DNA of 64,000 nt from Chitinophaga nivalis. GTDB taxonomy: Bacteria; Bacteroidota; Bacteroidia; Chitinophagales; Chitinophagaceae. The translations under genes were made by a program, and so were the position numbers. Location: positions 2,152,301 to 2,216,300 of the forward strand of contig NZ_JAPDNR010000001.1 in the NCBI RefSeq assembly GCF_025989125.1. The letters are read 5' to 3'. This document shows positions 9,509 through 17,205 of this stretch, piece by piece; position 1 is the stretch's first letter, and each line of letters opens with the position of its first letter. The notes under the pieces are model-generated. The model was not told the DNA's origin and did no database searches. It was given only the letters and a program-made list of their open reading frames with translations.

Positions 9509-10273
9509 ATGAGCGATATCAAAGCTATCATTGTCGATGATGAGCAACATTGTATTGACGCACTGCAAACTATGTTATTAAAAAAATGTCCGGGTGTAAA
9601 TGTAATTGGATCAGCGAAAAGTGTACGGGAAGCCAAGGAGCTCATTGACGAACTGCAGCCCGATCTGGTATTTCTGGATGTAGAGATGCCTTATCAGAAT
9701 GGATTTGAATTGTTGAAACTATTTGACAAGGTTTTTTTTGAAGTCATCTTTACGACGGCATATGAACAATATGCCCTGAAAGCCATTAAATTCAATGCCC
9801 TCGATTACCTGCTGAAACCCTTTAGTGTAAAGGAATTACAGGATGCGTTGGAGAAGTGCCGGGAAAAACACCTGCAGCGCCAGAAAGATAATAGCGTGTC
9901 TCCCCTGGATGTGTTTATGCAGAATATGAAAACACTGCAGCAAACCCATAAAAAGATTGCCCTGCCTACCATCAATGGATTGGTGTTTATGCCGGTACAA
10001 AATATTGTACGTTGCGAATCGACCGGTAATTACACTAAAATCTTTTTTACCGATAAGAAGAACCTGATGGTTTCCCGCCCCCTGAAAGAATTTGAGGAGT
10101 TATTAACCGATGTGGATTTTTTCCGGGTGCATAATTCTCACCTGATTAATCTGCAGCAAATGCAGTCGTATATCCAGGGTGAGGGCGGGTTTGCGTTGAT
10201 GAGTGATGGTACACAGGTGGAAGTGTCCAGAAGACGCAAAGCCGATTTTCTAAAGAGAGCTATGCAGTTCTAA
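9509..10273 (+). CDS. LytTR-family response regulator
   Basis: This 254-residue regulator has a receiver domain (residues 3-120) with the acidic pair D10-D11, the phosphoacceptor Asp57 in VFLDVEMP, Thr/Tyr at TTAYEQYALKA and the Lys in LLKPFS. A LytTR DNA-binding domain (about 150-250) follows, with typical VRCESTGNYTKIFF and FRVHNSHLINLQQ segments. It pairs with the kinase immediately upstream and is probably co-transcribed with it. The target genes are not visible here. Confidence 0.93.
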   Translation: MSDIKAIIVDDEQHCIDALQTMLLKKCPGVNVIGSAKSVREAKELIDELQPDLVFLDVEMPYQNGFELLKLFDKVFFEVIFTTAYEQYALKAIKFNALDYLLKPFSVKELQDALEKCREKHLQRQKDNSVSPLDVFMQNMKTLQQTHKKIALPTINGLVFMPVQNIVRCESTGNYTKIFFTDKKNLMVSRPLKEFEELLTDVDFFRVHNSHLINLQQMQSYIQGEGGFALMSDGTQVEVSRRRKADFLKRAMQF

Positions 10274-10369
10274 GTCGCTAAAAGGCTGTATCAGCGGGCA
10301 ATCCCCGTTCCGATTTTGTTCATTTTTATGCCACTTACAGCGTAGAAGCTACCGGATAATAAATGGCTG

Positions 10370-10400
10370 TTGCGTTGCTATCGCAGAAAAAGTACTTTTG
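10370..10400 (+). promoter_or_regulatory. Orphan promoter in the RR/ispH gap
   Basis: TTG at 10370-10372 and a perfect TACTTTTG at 10393-10400 are 20 bp apart. The next plus-strand element is a terminator 70 bases on, with no ORF between, and the gene beyond it runs the other way. This predicts a stand-alone short transcript. Confidence 0.65.
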
Positions 10401-10406
10401 AATTAC

Positions 10407-10501
10407 GATTTCAATTAATACGCCATATAAAGATTTTATTTTCTGCATTACTAGCGTGATTAGCCCCAAAGAAAAAAGACACCGTAATGGTGTCTTTTTT
10501 G
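10407..10501 (+). ncRNA. Candidate small RNA
   Basis: The promoter at 10370-10400 and the intrinsic terminator at 10472-10500 bracket a transcript of about 95 bases without a start codon followed by a useful frame. The 5' part is AU-rich and unstructured, and a CTA/TAG mini-stem precedes the terminator. It matches no RNA family I recognise. The ends are inferred from the promoter and terminator positions. Confidence 0.45.
10472..10500 (+). terminator. Intrinsic terminator between the LytTR regulator and ispH
   Basis: A 12-bp stem (AAAAAAGACACC with GGTGTCTTTTTT) closes the loop GTAAT. The A and T tracts on either side make it bidirectional, so it can serve both the plus-strand transcript and ispH on the minus strand. 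Confidence 0.9.
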
Positions 10502-10543
10502 TTAATATGATTATGGCGAATGAGTTATTTATATAGATAATAT

Positions 10544-11764
10544 TTAAATTGTTACTAGTTCATCTGCTTTATGTTCTAACTGATAAAACGATAATAACCG
10601 GCGGATAACCCCTTCTACCAGTGCATCCGGACAAGAAGCACCACTGGTCAGCAGAATGGTTACCTGCTCTTTTTCAGGCAGGAAATGTGCGCTGTGCAGT
10701 TCCTTTTTATGGTGAAAGTCCCAGTGATTGATAGCATGGGCAGAAACCATATGTTCAGCTGCCGAAATAAAGTAGGTGGGTAATTTCTCTTCACATAGTT
10801 CTACCAGGTGGGAAGTATTGGAACTGTTATAACCGCCTACTACAATGGCCAGATCAGCGGCTTCCTGCAGCATTCCGGTTACAGCGGTCTGGTTGTCGTT
10901 CGTGGCATAACAAAGGGTATCCCGGGTATCTGCAAACCGGTCGCCGGCAGTTTCTTCTGTCAGGTCGTAGGTAGCGATCATCACTTGGCGGATATAGTCG
11001 GCAATAGCCTGTGTTTCGGTAGCCAGCATCGTTGTCTGGTTCACGACACCTACCCGTTGCAGGTCGGTGGCCACATTGAATCCGGGAGAATACTGACCTT
11101 TAAAGAGGGTGTAGAAGGTCTCCGGATCACCCTCGCCTTTGATAAAGGCGGCGAGCTGCTCTGCTTCCCTGATGTCCTTGATTACGATGGTAGGCGTGTT
11201 GGATTGGCTATGGGAAAATGTAGCACGGGTTTCCTCATGTTTGGGTTTACCGTGTACAATCACCGTATAGTTTTTCTTGCCGATCTGTTCTGCCTTATTC
11301 CATACCCGCTCCACAAAAGGACAGGTGGTATTGTATTTCAGCGGTTCAATACCCAGTGATGCCAGGTGATTTTCTGTTTCGATGGTAGTACCAAAAGCCG
11401 GGATAATCACAATATCATCCGGCACCAGTGCTTCCCATGGAACCAGTTGATTGCCGGCCGTATCCATGATAAAACGAACGCCCCGGTCCAGCAGGTCATT
11501 GTTGACATGTGGATTATGGATCATTTCACTCAGCAGGAAAATGCGTTTATCCGGATTTTCGTCTACGGTTTTGAAAGCAATTTCAATGGCATTTTCTACT
11601 CCGTAACAAAAACCAAAATGGCGGGCCAGCAGGATTTTTAACGGTCCGAAGTCAAGAGCGGTGGGCGTAAAATCCTTTTTCATGCGGTCCTCCTGTTTGC
11701 GCTGTTGTTTGATGGCGCTGATCAGCGGACTGCGATATATAACTGGAACATTAAATGTTTTCAT
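10544..11764 (-). CDS. ispH: 4-hydroxy-3-methylbut-2-enyl diphosphate reductase
   Basis: IspH is the last enzyme of the MEP isoprenoid pathway and reduces HMBPP to IPP and DMAPP with an iron-sulfur cluster. The three cluster cysteines are visible in FGFCYGVENAI (Cys53), TTCPFVERV (near residue 150) and SGASCPDALVEGVIRRL (near 375). The substrate-site motifs HGKPKHEET and GGYNSSNTSHLVELC are present. At 406 residues it is the long form common in Bacteroidota, with an N-terminal extension and an insert. It follows the rhomboid gene by 34 bases but has its own -7 box there. Confidence 0.95.
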   Translation of the reverse strand: MKTFNVPVIYRSPLISAIKQQRKQEDRMKKDFTPTALDFGPLKILLARHFGFCYGVENAIEIAFKTVDENPDKRIFLLSEMIHNPHVNNDLLDRGVRFIMDTAGNQLVPWEALVPDDIVIIPAFGTTIETENHLASLGIEPLKYNTTCPFVERVWNKAEQIGKKNYTVIVHGKPKHEETRATFSHSQSNTPTIVIKDIREAEQLAAFIKGEGDPETFYTLFKGQYSPGFNVATDLQRVGVVNQTTMLATETQAIADYIRQVMIATYDLTEETAGDRFADTRDTLCYATNDNQTAVTGMLQEAADLAIVVGGYNSSNTSHLVELCEEKLPTYFISAAEHMVSAHAINHWDFHHKKELHSAHFLPEKEQVTILLTSGASCPDALVEGVIRRLLSFYQLEHKADELVTI

Positions 11765-11789
11765 GCGTCAAAAACGAAAAATTGAATGG

Positions 11790-11797
11790 CAAAGTTA
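11790..11797 (-). promoter_or_regulatory. -7 box for ispH
   Basis: Read on the minus strand this is a perfect TAACTTTG, 25 bases before the ispH start and inside the short gap after the rhomboid gene. No clear -33 TTG was found, so strength is uncertain. Confidence 0.45.
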
Positions 11798-11798
11798 A

Positions 11799-12683
11799 TC
11801 AGTTTTCTTTGCTGACTTTGTCTAACCAGGCTTTTTCTTCTGCACTCAGGCTTTGATATCCTTTTTCGTTGATTTTATCGAGCAGCTGATCCAGCCTGGA
11901 CTGGCTGTTATCCTCTGCTTTTTTTACGACTTTCAGGGGCGATTTTTTAGGTTTTATTTTTTGTGTCTGTTGGCGGTGTTCCCGGCGGGTACCTGCATCA
12001 AATAACCAGATCAACGGTTTACAAAGATCCGTACCGCTTTGCAGGATACGTACATACAGGAAACCCAGCAAAGCGCCGCCCATATGAGCTACTACGCCTC
12101 CGATATTGCCTTCCGGTATGGAAATAAGTCCCAGTACCACCAATGCAATAGCCAGCCATTTCAGTTTTACCCGGCCCAGAAACAACAACCCAATCTCATA
12201 ATTAGGCATCAGGGTGGCAGCAGCTACCAGGATGCACATCACGGCGGCAGAAGCGCCTACCATCGTAATACCTATATATCCGGCAAACAGGAAATAACTC
12301 AGTAAATATAACACACCTCCGGCGATACCTCCCAGCAGGTATAAAGGAAGTACCCTTTTATTGCCCAGGAAATCACGGAACAGGTTACCAAACCAATACA
12401 GGTTAATCATGTTAAACAGTATGTGGAAAACCTCCACATGGGTAAACATATAGGTGATCAACCCCCAGGGCTTCATAATAAATTCCCCCGGCTGCACATG
12501 AATGGCGAGTTGATCGTAGGCCCATATGAAGGGCGTGGGTTGCTTCGATGCAAATGCAATGAGGCGCAAAATGTTTATCCCCAGAAAAACTGCAACATTC
12601 CAGAATATCAAATAGTTAACCATGTTACCTTGCCTGAGCCAGTAGCGAATATCCGATTGAAAAGAGGTCCCGTTCATATACAC
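11799..12683 (-). CDS. Rhomboid-family intramembrane serine protease
   Basis: The 294-residue membrane protein has about six transmembrane helices. The rhomboid catalytic dyad is visible: the serine in GASAAVM within helix 4 and the histidine in VAHMGGALLG within helix 6. HILFNMINLYWFG carries the His and Asn residues of helix 2. A basic Lys-rich linker and a short acidic C-terminal helix (SAEEKAWLDKVSKEN) follow the membrane core, as in other Bacteroidota rhomboids. It should cleave transmembrane segments; its substrate is unknown. The start could also be the Met at 12677. Confidence 0.9.
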   Translation of the reverse strand: MYMNGTSFQSDIRYWLRQGNMVNYLIFWNVAVFLGINILRLIAFASKQPTPFIWAYDQLAIHVQPGEFIMKPWGLITYMFTHVEVFHILFNMINLYWFGNLFRDFLGNKRVLPLYLLGGIAGGVLYLLSYFLFAGYIGITMVGASAAVMCILVAAATLMPNYEIGLLFLGRVKLKWLAIALVVLGLISIPEGNIGGVVAHMGGALLGFLYVRILQSGTDLCKPLIWLFDAGTRREHRQQTQKIKPKKSPLKVVKKAEDNSQSRLDQLLDKINEKGYQSLSAEEKAWLDKVSKEN

Positions 12684-13027
12684 AAATTAAAATAAAATCC
12701 GGGATTTTACAGCTGATGAATAAGATTTTGGTAACCCGGAAATTAAACTTTTTTACTGCATAGGAATAACAGGTCAGATTTCCTGCTTGTTCAATTCCCT
12801 GCTCACTTTCCGGTAATTCCGGTACCCTGGAAACAAGGGGGTAAACCGGTATAGGATTTAATGTAACGTGAATTTTAACAATATGTTTTAAAAATATCTG
12901 TAAGTATATACCGTTATTACCCGGTCCCACTTCCTGAAAAATGAGTTTTTAACCGGCAGAATTTCGTATTTTTGCAGTCCCATAAAACAGGGAGTCCGGG
13001 TATTCCGGCTTAAATTACAATTTTTTT
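12684..13027. other. Divergent intergenic region between rhomboid and rpsA
   Basis: The 344 bases contain the rpsA promoter at the right end and several short inverted motifs (TACCC/GGGTA near 12820-12842, CCGG pairs in the rpsA leader near 12997). I see no gene. A minus-strand frame covering part of it overlaps the rhomboid gene and has no coding character. Confidence 0.5.
12967..12974 (+). promoter_or_regulatory. -7 box for rpsA
   Basis: A perfect TATTTTTG lies 53 bases before the rpsA start. The -33 position is T-rich (near 12945) rather than a clear TTG. Confidence 0.6.
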
Positions 13028-14929
13028 ATGAGCGAAAACAACATTGCTAACGAACAAAACGCTGAACAACAGGTACCTCAGGCGGAAGCCCAGGTAGAAA
13101 CAGCGACAAAAAAGACGCCTGTTGCCGTTGAAACTGCCCACGATGATTTTGACTGGAGCGTGGATAAACGTAACGTATCTTCTTACAGCAAAGAAGAAAA
13201 AGAAAAGTATGATCTGACTTACGATGGTACTTTCAAAGTGTTTGAAGAAAACAGCCTGCTGACTGGTACTGTAGTTGGATTAACCAACACAGACGTGGTG
13301 ATCAACATCGGTTTCAAATCCGACGGTTTGATCTCCCTGAACGAATTCCGTGATTTACCAGGTCTGAAGATCGGTGATGAAGTGGAAGTACTGGTAGTAG
13401 AAAAAGAAGACCGCGATGGTAACCTGCACCTGAGCCGTAAACAGGCTCGCCAGAAACGTGCATGGGAAAAAATCGTGGAAGTTTACAAAACAGGCGAAGT
13501 GGTTACTGGTACTGTTACCAGCAAAACCAAAGGCGGCCTGATCGTGGACGTATACGGTATGGAAACATTCCTGCCAGGTTCACAGATCGATGTAAAACCA
13601 GTTACCGATTACGACCAGTTTGTTGGAAAAACAATGGAGTTCAAGGTGGTGAAAGTAAACGAAACCATCCGCAACGCTGTCGTTTCTCACAAAGCGCTGA
13701 TCGAAAGCGATATCGAACAACAAAGAGTGGATATCATCTCCAAACTGGAAAAAGGCCAGGTATTGGAAGGTACCATCAAGAATATCACCGACTTCGGTGC
13801 GTTCATCGACCTGGGTGGTCTGGACGGCCTGCTGTATATCACCGATATCAGCTGGGGCCGTATCTCCCATCCGAGCGAAGTACTGCAGATGGATCAGAAA
13901 ATCAACGTTGTTGTGCTTGACTTCGATGACGAAAAACGTCGCATAAGCCTGGGCTACAAACAACTGACTCCACATCCGTGGGATACTTTACCAGCTACTA
14001 TCACCGAAGGTGCTAAAGTAAAAGGTAAAGTTGTGAACATCGAAGATTACGGTGCATTCCTGGAAATCATGCCAGGTGTTGAAGGTCTGGTTCACGTATC
14101 TGAAATCTCCTGGGCTTCTACCCCAATCAATGCTAAAGAATTCTTCAAATTAGGCGAAGAGTACGAAGCAGTGGTAGTTACCCTGAGCAAAGACGAGCGT
14201 AAAATGAGCCTGTCTATCAAACAACTGACTGAAGATCCATGGTCTACTATCGAAACTAAATTCCCTGTTGAGAGCCGTCACAAAGGTATCGTGAAAAACA
14301 TCACTCCTTATGGCGTATTCGTTGAACTGGAAACCGGTATCGGTGGTATGATCCACATCTCTGACCTGAGCTGGATCAAACGTTTCAATCACCCAAGCGA
14401 GTACACTAAAGTAGGTAGCGAAATAGATGTAGTAATCCTGGGTATTGACAAGGATAACCGCAAACTGAGCCTCGGTCACAAACAGATCGAAGAAGATCCT
14501 TGGAACACTTTCGAAACTATCTTCCCGATCAACTCCGTTCACGAAGGAACTGTTGTGAAGAAAGACGAAAAAGGTGCTACTGTTCAACTGCAATATGGTC
14601 TGGAAGCTTACGCTCCTGCCCGTCACCTGAGAACAGAAGACGAAAAACCAATCAACGTAGAAGACGTGAAAGAATTCATGATCATCGAATTCGATCGCAG
14701 CGAAAAACGTATCTTGGTTTCTCACACCAGAGTATGGGAAAAAGCACAGGCTGAAGAGAAAGAAGCAGTAGTGAAAGAGAAAAGAGCTGAAGCGGATAAA
14801 ACCCGTAAAGCAGTGAAAAACATCCAGGGTAAAGTAGAAAAAGCTACTTTAGGTGATCTGGGTGCTTTAGCTGAACTGAGAGAAAAACTGAAACAATCTG
14901 AAGGCGGCGAAGAAAAAAGCGCGCAGTAA
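13028..14929 (+). CDS. rpsA: 30S ribosomal protein S1
   Basis: S1 binds mRNA and helps load it onto the 30S subunit, which matters in Bacteroidota because Shine-Dalgarno use is weak. The 633-residue product has an acidic, Gln-rich N-terminus and six S1 (OB-fold) domains beginning near residues 78, 155, 240, 330, 415 and 500. Domains 3-5 carry the canonical signature (TDFGAFIDL, EDYGAFLEI, TPYGVFVEL followed by ISDLSW). A charged, Lys/Glu-rich tail ends the protein. Codon use is strongly biased, as expected for a highly expressed gene. It is monocistronic, with its own promoter and terminator. Confidence 0.97.
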   Translation: MSENNIANEQNAEQQVPQAEAQVETATKKTPVAVETAHDDFDWSVDKRNVSSYSKEEKEKYDLTYDGTFKVFEENSLLTGTVVGLTNTDVVINIGFKSDGLISLNEFRDLPGLKIGDEVEVLVVEKEDRDGNLHLSRKQARQKRAWEKIVEVYKTGEVVTGTVTSKTKGGLIVDVYGMETFLPGSQIDVKPVTDYDQFVGKTMEFKVVKVNETIRNAVVSHKALIESDIEQQRVDIISKLEKGQVLEGTIKNITDFGAFIDLGGLDGLLYITDISWGRISHPSEVLQMDQKINVVVLDFDDEKRRISLGYKQLTPHPWDTLPATITEGAKVKGKVVNIEDYGAFLEIMPGVEGLVHVSEISWASTPINAKEFFKLGEEYEAVVVTLSKDERKMSLSIKQLTEDPWSTIETKFPVESRHKGIVKNITPYGVFVELETGIGGMIHISDLSWIKRFNHPSEYTKVGSEIDVVILGIDKDNRKLSLGHKQIEEDPWNTFETIFPINSVHEGTVVKKDEKGATVQLQYGLEAYAPARHLRTEDEKPINVEDVKEFMIIEFDRSEKRILVSHTRVWEKAQAEEKEAVVKEKRAEADKTRKAVKNIQGKVEKATLGDLGALAELREKLKQSEGGEEKSAQ

Positions 14930-14950
14930 GATCCGGTTTCGTTAAATAAT

Positions 14951-14987
14951 AATCCCGCACTGAGTTAATTAGTGCGGGATTTTTTTA
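14951..14987 (+). terminator. rpsA terminator
   Basis: An 11-bp stem, AATCCCGCACT with AGTGCGGGATT, closes a nine-base loop and is followed by T7. It lies 21 bases after the stop codon. Confidence 0.92.
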
Positions 14988-14998
14988 TACACCTGCTT

Positions 14999-15763
14999 TT
15001 ACTCAAAAATAGCGACCACCCGGGCCGGCGCCGCACTCGCCCCCTTTATCTTCAGAGGCAACACACTTACCTTAAACCCATAGGCTGGCAAGGCGCCCAG
15101 ATTAACCAGCTGTTCTATGTGGCAATACTCTTTCTCCTGTCCTACCAAATGCGCCTGCCAGAAATAGTCCTGCCGGTTTTGTTTTTTGGCCGTTTGCGCC
15201 ATATATTTTAAGGGTAAATCAAATCCCCACTGATCAATACCAATCACTTTAATGCCCTGGTCAATGAGCCAGTGGGTGGCAGCGGCACTCATGCCGGCGC
15301 CCCGCATGGGGTATTCCCGGGTACCAATATACTGATCACGACCGGTACGGATTAACACGATAGTACCGGGTTTGAGTACAGCTCCGCTTTTTTCCAGATC
15401 AGCGCGTATATCCGCTACCGTTATCTCTTCCAGGTCTGCTTTATGTGTCATATCAACGACTATTCCTTCTCCATAACACCACTCCAGCGGTATTTCATCG
15501 ATGGTTTTGGCCGGTGCTCCATTTACCGTAGGAGAATAATGCCAGGGAGCATCAATATGGGTGGCAGCATGTACGCCCATCCCCACAATTTTATCATCTG
15601 CCCATCCTTCAAACCCTTTGGGAAAGAGGCGGGCAGGTAATCCCAGAAAAAAACGGATCAGAAATTTACTTTGCTGATGCGACTTGTGTTTGATTTTGAT
15701 ACGCATAAACCAGGGATCCTGTTTGTTATATGCAATGGTTTTGGAGAGATCCACAATTTTCAT
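14999..15763 (-). CDS. Cyclase-family protein (kynurenine formamidase-like hydrolase)
   Basis: I use the Met at 15763 (254 residues), which begins the family's usual MKIVDLSKTI; a frame from 15826 adds 21 non-conserved residues. The metal-binding motif HxxTHxDxPxH is present as HAATHIDAPWH near residue 70, and a second conserved segment is LIRTGRD. The C-terminus has GIKVIGIDQWGFDLP. Members hydrolyse amide or lactone substrates such as N-formylkynurenine, but the substrate here cannot be told from sequence. No tryptophan-catabolism genes lie nearby. Confidence 0.85.
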   Translation of the reverse strand: MKIVDLSKTIAYNKQDPWFMRIKIKHKSHQQSKFLIRFFLGLPARLFPKGFEGWADDKIVGMGVHAATHIDAPWHYSPTVNGAPAKTIDEIPLEWCYGEGIVVDMTHKADLEEITVADIRADLEKSGAVLKPGTIVLIRTGRDQYIGTREYPMRGAGMSAAATHWLIDQGIKVIGIDQWGFDLPLKYMAQTAKKQNRQDYFWQAHLVGQEKEYCHIEQLVNLGALPAYGFKVSVLPLKIKGASAAPARVVAIFE

Positions 15764-15932
15764 AGTGAATGAGTATAGCGTTTGTGAATGATGGCAGGGA
15801 GATGATCCAATAAAACTAATCAACAAAATGGGTTTCCCGTAATTATTTTATCGATAGATACATAACCGGAGCTGGTTATTTTGAGGATGAACAGCCGGGG
15901 AGCAAACGGGTAAACGGGAGAGGTGAAAAATG

Positions 15933-15978
15933 TTAGCATAGCTATAGCGGGAAAGGATGCCCGCAACAGCTATGCTAA
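15933..15978 (-). terminator. Long hairpin terminator after the HAD gene
   Basis: TTAGCATAGCT (15933-15943) pairs with AGCTATGCTAA (15968-15978), and inside it GCGGG pairs with CCCGC. On the minus strand it follows the HAD phosphatase stop by 14 bases and is followed by a short T run, so it probably ends that gene. Confidence 0.75.
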
Positions 15979-15992
15979 TATGCCTGTTGCGT

Positions 15993-16652
15993 TTATTTCA
16001 TCAGTAAGTGCAACCGGGCGTCATTGAATTCCAGGAGAGAATTCAGCTGCAGGTTGGCCAGCGAATAGCGGACATCCTTGCGGTTATGCGCTTCCGGTAC
16101 TACTACCGTGGTCATACGGGCCGCTTTGGCGGCAGTCATGCCGGTAACGGAATCTTCAAAGGCAATACATTCCAGTGGATCGCTGCCCAGCGCACTGGCA
16201 CAGGCCAGGTATACCGCCGGGTGCGGTTTGCCATAGTCTTCAAACTCCGCAGAATACACCGCCTGGAAGTAATCCCTGATATCCAGGTGATCCAATACTG
16301 CATTGATCAGCCGGAGGGAAGAAGAAGAGGCCAGGCCTATCTTAAATCCTTTTTCCCTGAAAAACTGCAGGATATATTCCAGCCCTTCCATAGGCTGACC
16401 GGTGGCCAGGATTTTTGCTATCACATTGTCGATGATTTCTTCGGTTACCTGTGCGGCACTTTTGCCTTCCCATTGATAGTAGTTATGCCAGTAGCTTACC
16501 ACTTCCCGGGTGCGTAAACCGGTGGTTAAATGCGTAAGTTCCGGTGAAAGGATAACACCTACCGTTGCAAATACTTCCTGGATCGCAAGACCCCAAAGAG
16601 GTTCTGAGTCTATCAAAAGCCCATCCATATCAAATATTACCGTATTCAGCAT
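15993..16652 (-). CDS. HAD-family phosphatase (HxpB/beta-phosphoglucomutase-like)
   Basis: The start at 16652 (219 residues) is preferred because a perfect minus-strand -7 box lies at 16673-16680, inside the longer frame from 16685. The HAD-IA motifs are clear: motif I VIFDMDGLLIDSEPLW, motif II LASSSS, and motif IV FEDSVTGMTAAKAA. A helical cap follows motif I. The closest characterised group dephosphorylates sugar or sugar-alcohol phosphates (HxpB/YniC) or isomerises beta-glucose-1-phosphate; the exact substrate is not evident. It stands alone with its own promoter and hairpin terminator. Confidence 0.88.
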   Translation of the reverse strand: MLNTVIFDMDGLLIDSEPLWGLAIQEVFATVGVILSPELTHLTTGLRTREVVSYWHNYYQWEGKSAAQVTEEIIDNVIAKILATGQPMEGLEYILQFFREKGFKIGLASSSSLRLINAVLDHLDIRDYFQAVYSAEFEDYGKPHPAVYLACASALGSDPLECIAFEDSVTGMTAAKAARMTTVVVPEAHNRKDVRYSLANLQLNSLLEFNDARLHLLMK

Positions 16653-16672
16653 ATATGTCCGTTTTAGCGCGG

Positions 16673-16680
16673 CAAAGATA
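16673..16680 (-). promoter_or_regulatory. -7 box for the HAD phosphatase
   Basis: On the minus strand this reads TATCTTTG, a perfect match, 20 bases before the ATG at 16652. Its position argues against the longer start at 16685. Confidence 0.6.
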
Positions 16681-16921
16681 AGCAATGGGAGCGGGGAATC
16701 ATAGCAATGGCAGCGCAGTCCGGTTGCTTCGGCAAGAGCCTATGTCATAATAAAAAGTTATGCCGCATAAGATTAGGTTATCGGCCGCAGGCGGGGGCGA
16801 CGACAGAAATCAGGCTCCAAACCCTTTGCCAATAAGGATTTACTATAGGAAATGGCGCACCGGTTCAGATTGCAGGCGGAGGAAAGGCACTTGGAGACCA
16901 GTTGTTTTTATGAAAAAAAGT

Positions 16922-16952
16922 TTTGGAAAGATGGGGGGCATTTTTATCTTTG
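16922..16952 (+). promoter_or_regulatory. Promoter of the sulfite reductase/siroheme operon
   Basis: TTTG (16922-16925) and TATCTTTG (16945-16952) are both perfect and 19 bp apart. Transcription should begin near 16958, about 22 bases before the leader ORF and 250 bases before the reductase gene. Confidence 0.8.
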
Positions 16953-16979
16953 TATTACTCTACTAAAATTATAGGGAAT

Positions 16980-17057
16980 ATGGAAAATAGACGGATGAAT
17001 AGTGGCAGTAGTAACGGTCTATGTTGTTGTAATTCAACAATCCGGAGGTGCGTGTAA
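16980..17057 (+). CDS. Cysteine-rich leader peptide
   Basis: The ORF has 25 codons and ends in GLCCCNSTIRRCV. Three consecutive Cys codons (TGT, 17022-17030) and a fourth Cys codon (17049-17051) occur in so short a frame; this is far above chance. It begins about 22 bases after the predicted transcription start and is preceded by AGGGA. The codons for Arg-Arg (CGGAGG, 17043-17048) are complementary to the 5' arm of the terminator just downstream. The peptide is therefore likely a sensor of charged tRNA-Cys rather than a functional protein. The mechanism is inferred from layout. Confidence 0.75.
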   Translation: MENRRMNSGSSNGLCCCNSTIRRCV

Positions 17058-17132
17058 TAGTAAATTACCCATGATTAGCTTGCTTTAATCATTATTATAC
17101 GAAGCCTCCGCAAACGACACGGGGGCTTTTTG
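17043..17132 (+). promoter_or_regulatory. Transcription attenuator (antiterminator and terminator)
   Basis: The antiterminator pairs CGGAGG (17043-17048) with CCTCCG (17105-17110). Between the arms is a separate hairpin, ATGATTA (17071-17077) with TAATCAT (17086-17092). The terminator pairs AAGCCTCCG (17102-17110) with CGGGGGCTT (17120-17128; one G-U) and ends in T5. The two structures are mutually exclusive. A ribosome waiting at the Cys codons leaves CGGAGG free and favours read-through. A ribosome that reaches the stop codon covers CGGAGG and lets the terminator form. Confidence 0.75.
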
Positions 17133-17205
17133 ATTTTACGACCAACAGTTTGTCCCTCAGCCAAAATACCAGTATGCATTTTACCACCAATTGAAAACAT
17201 TTTTT

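Noticed and set aside
12625..12930. Minus-strand 101-codon frame upstream of the rhomboid gene
   Set aside because: It overlaps the rhomboid start in another frame and has irregular composition with no family resemblance; it is a shadow frame.
16653..16921. Known riboswitch (SAM or cobalamin) upstream of the sulfite reductase operon
   Set aside because: This part lies upstream of the predicted promoter and shows no recognisable conserved riboswitch core; the short-ORF attenuator explains the leader better.
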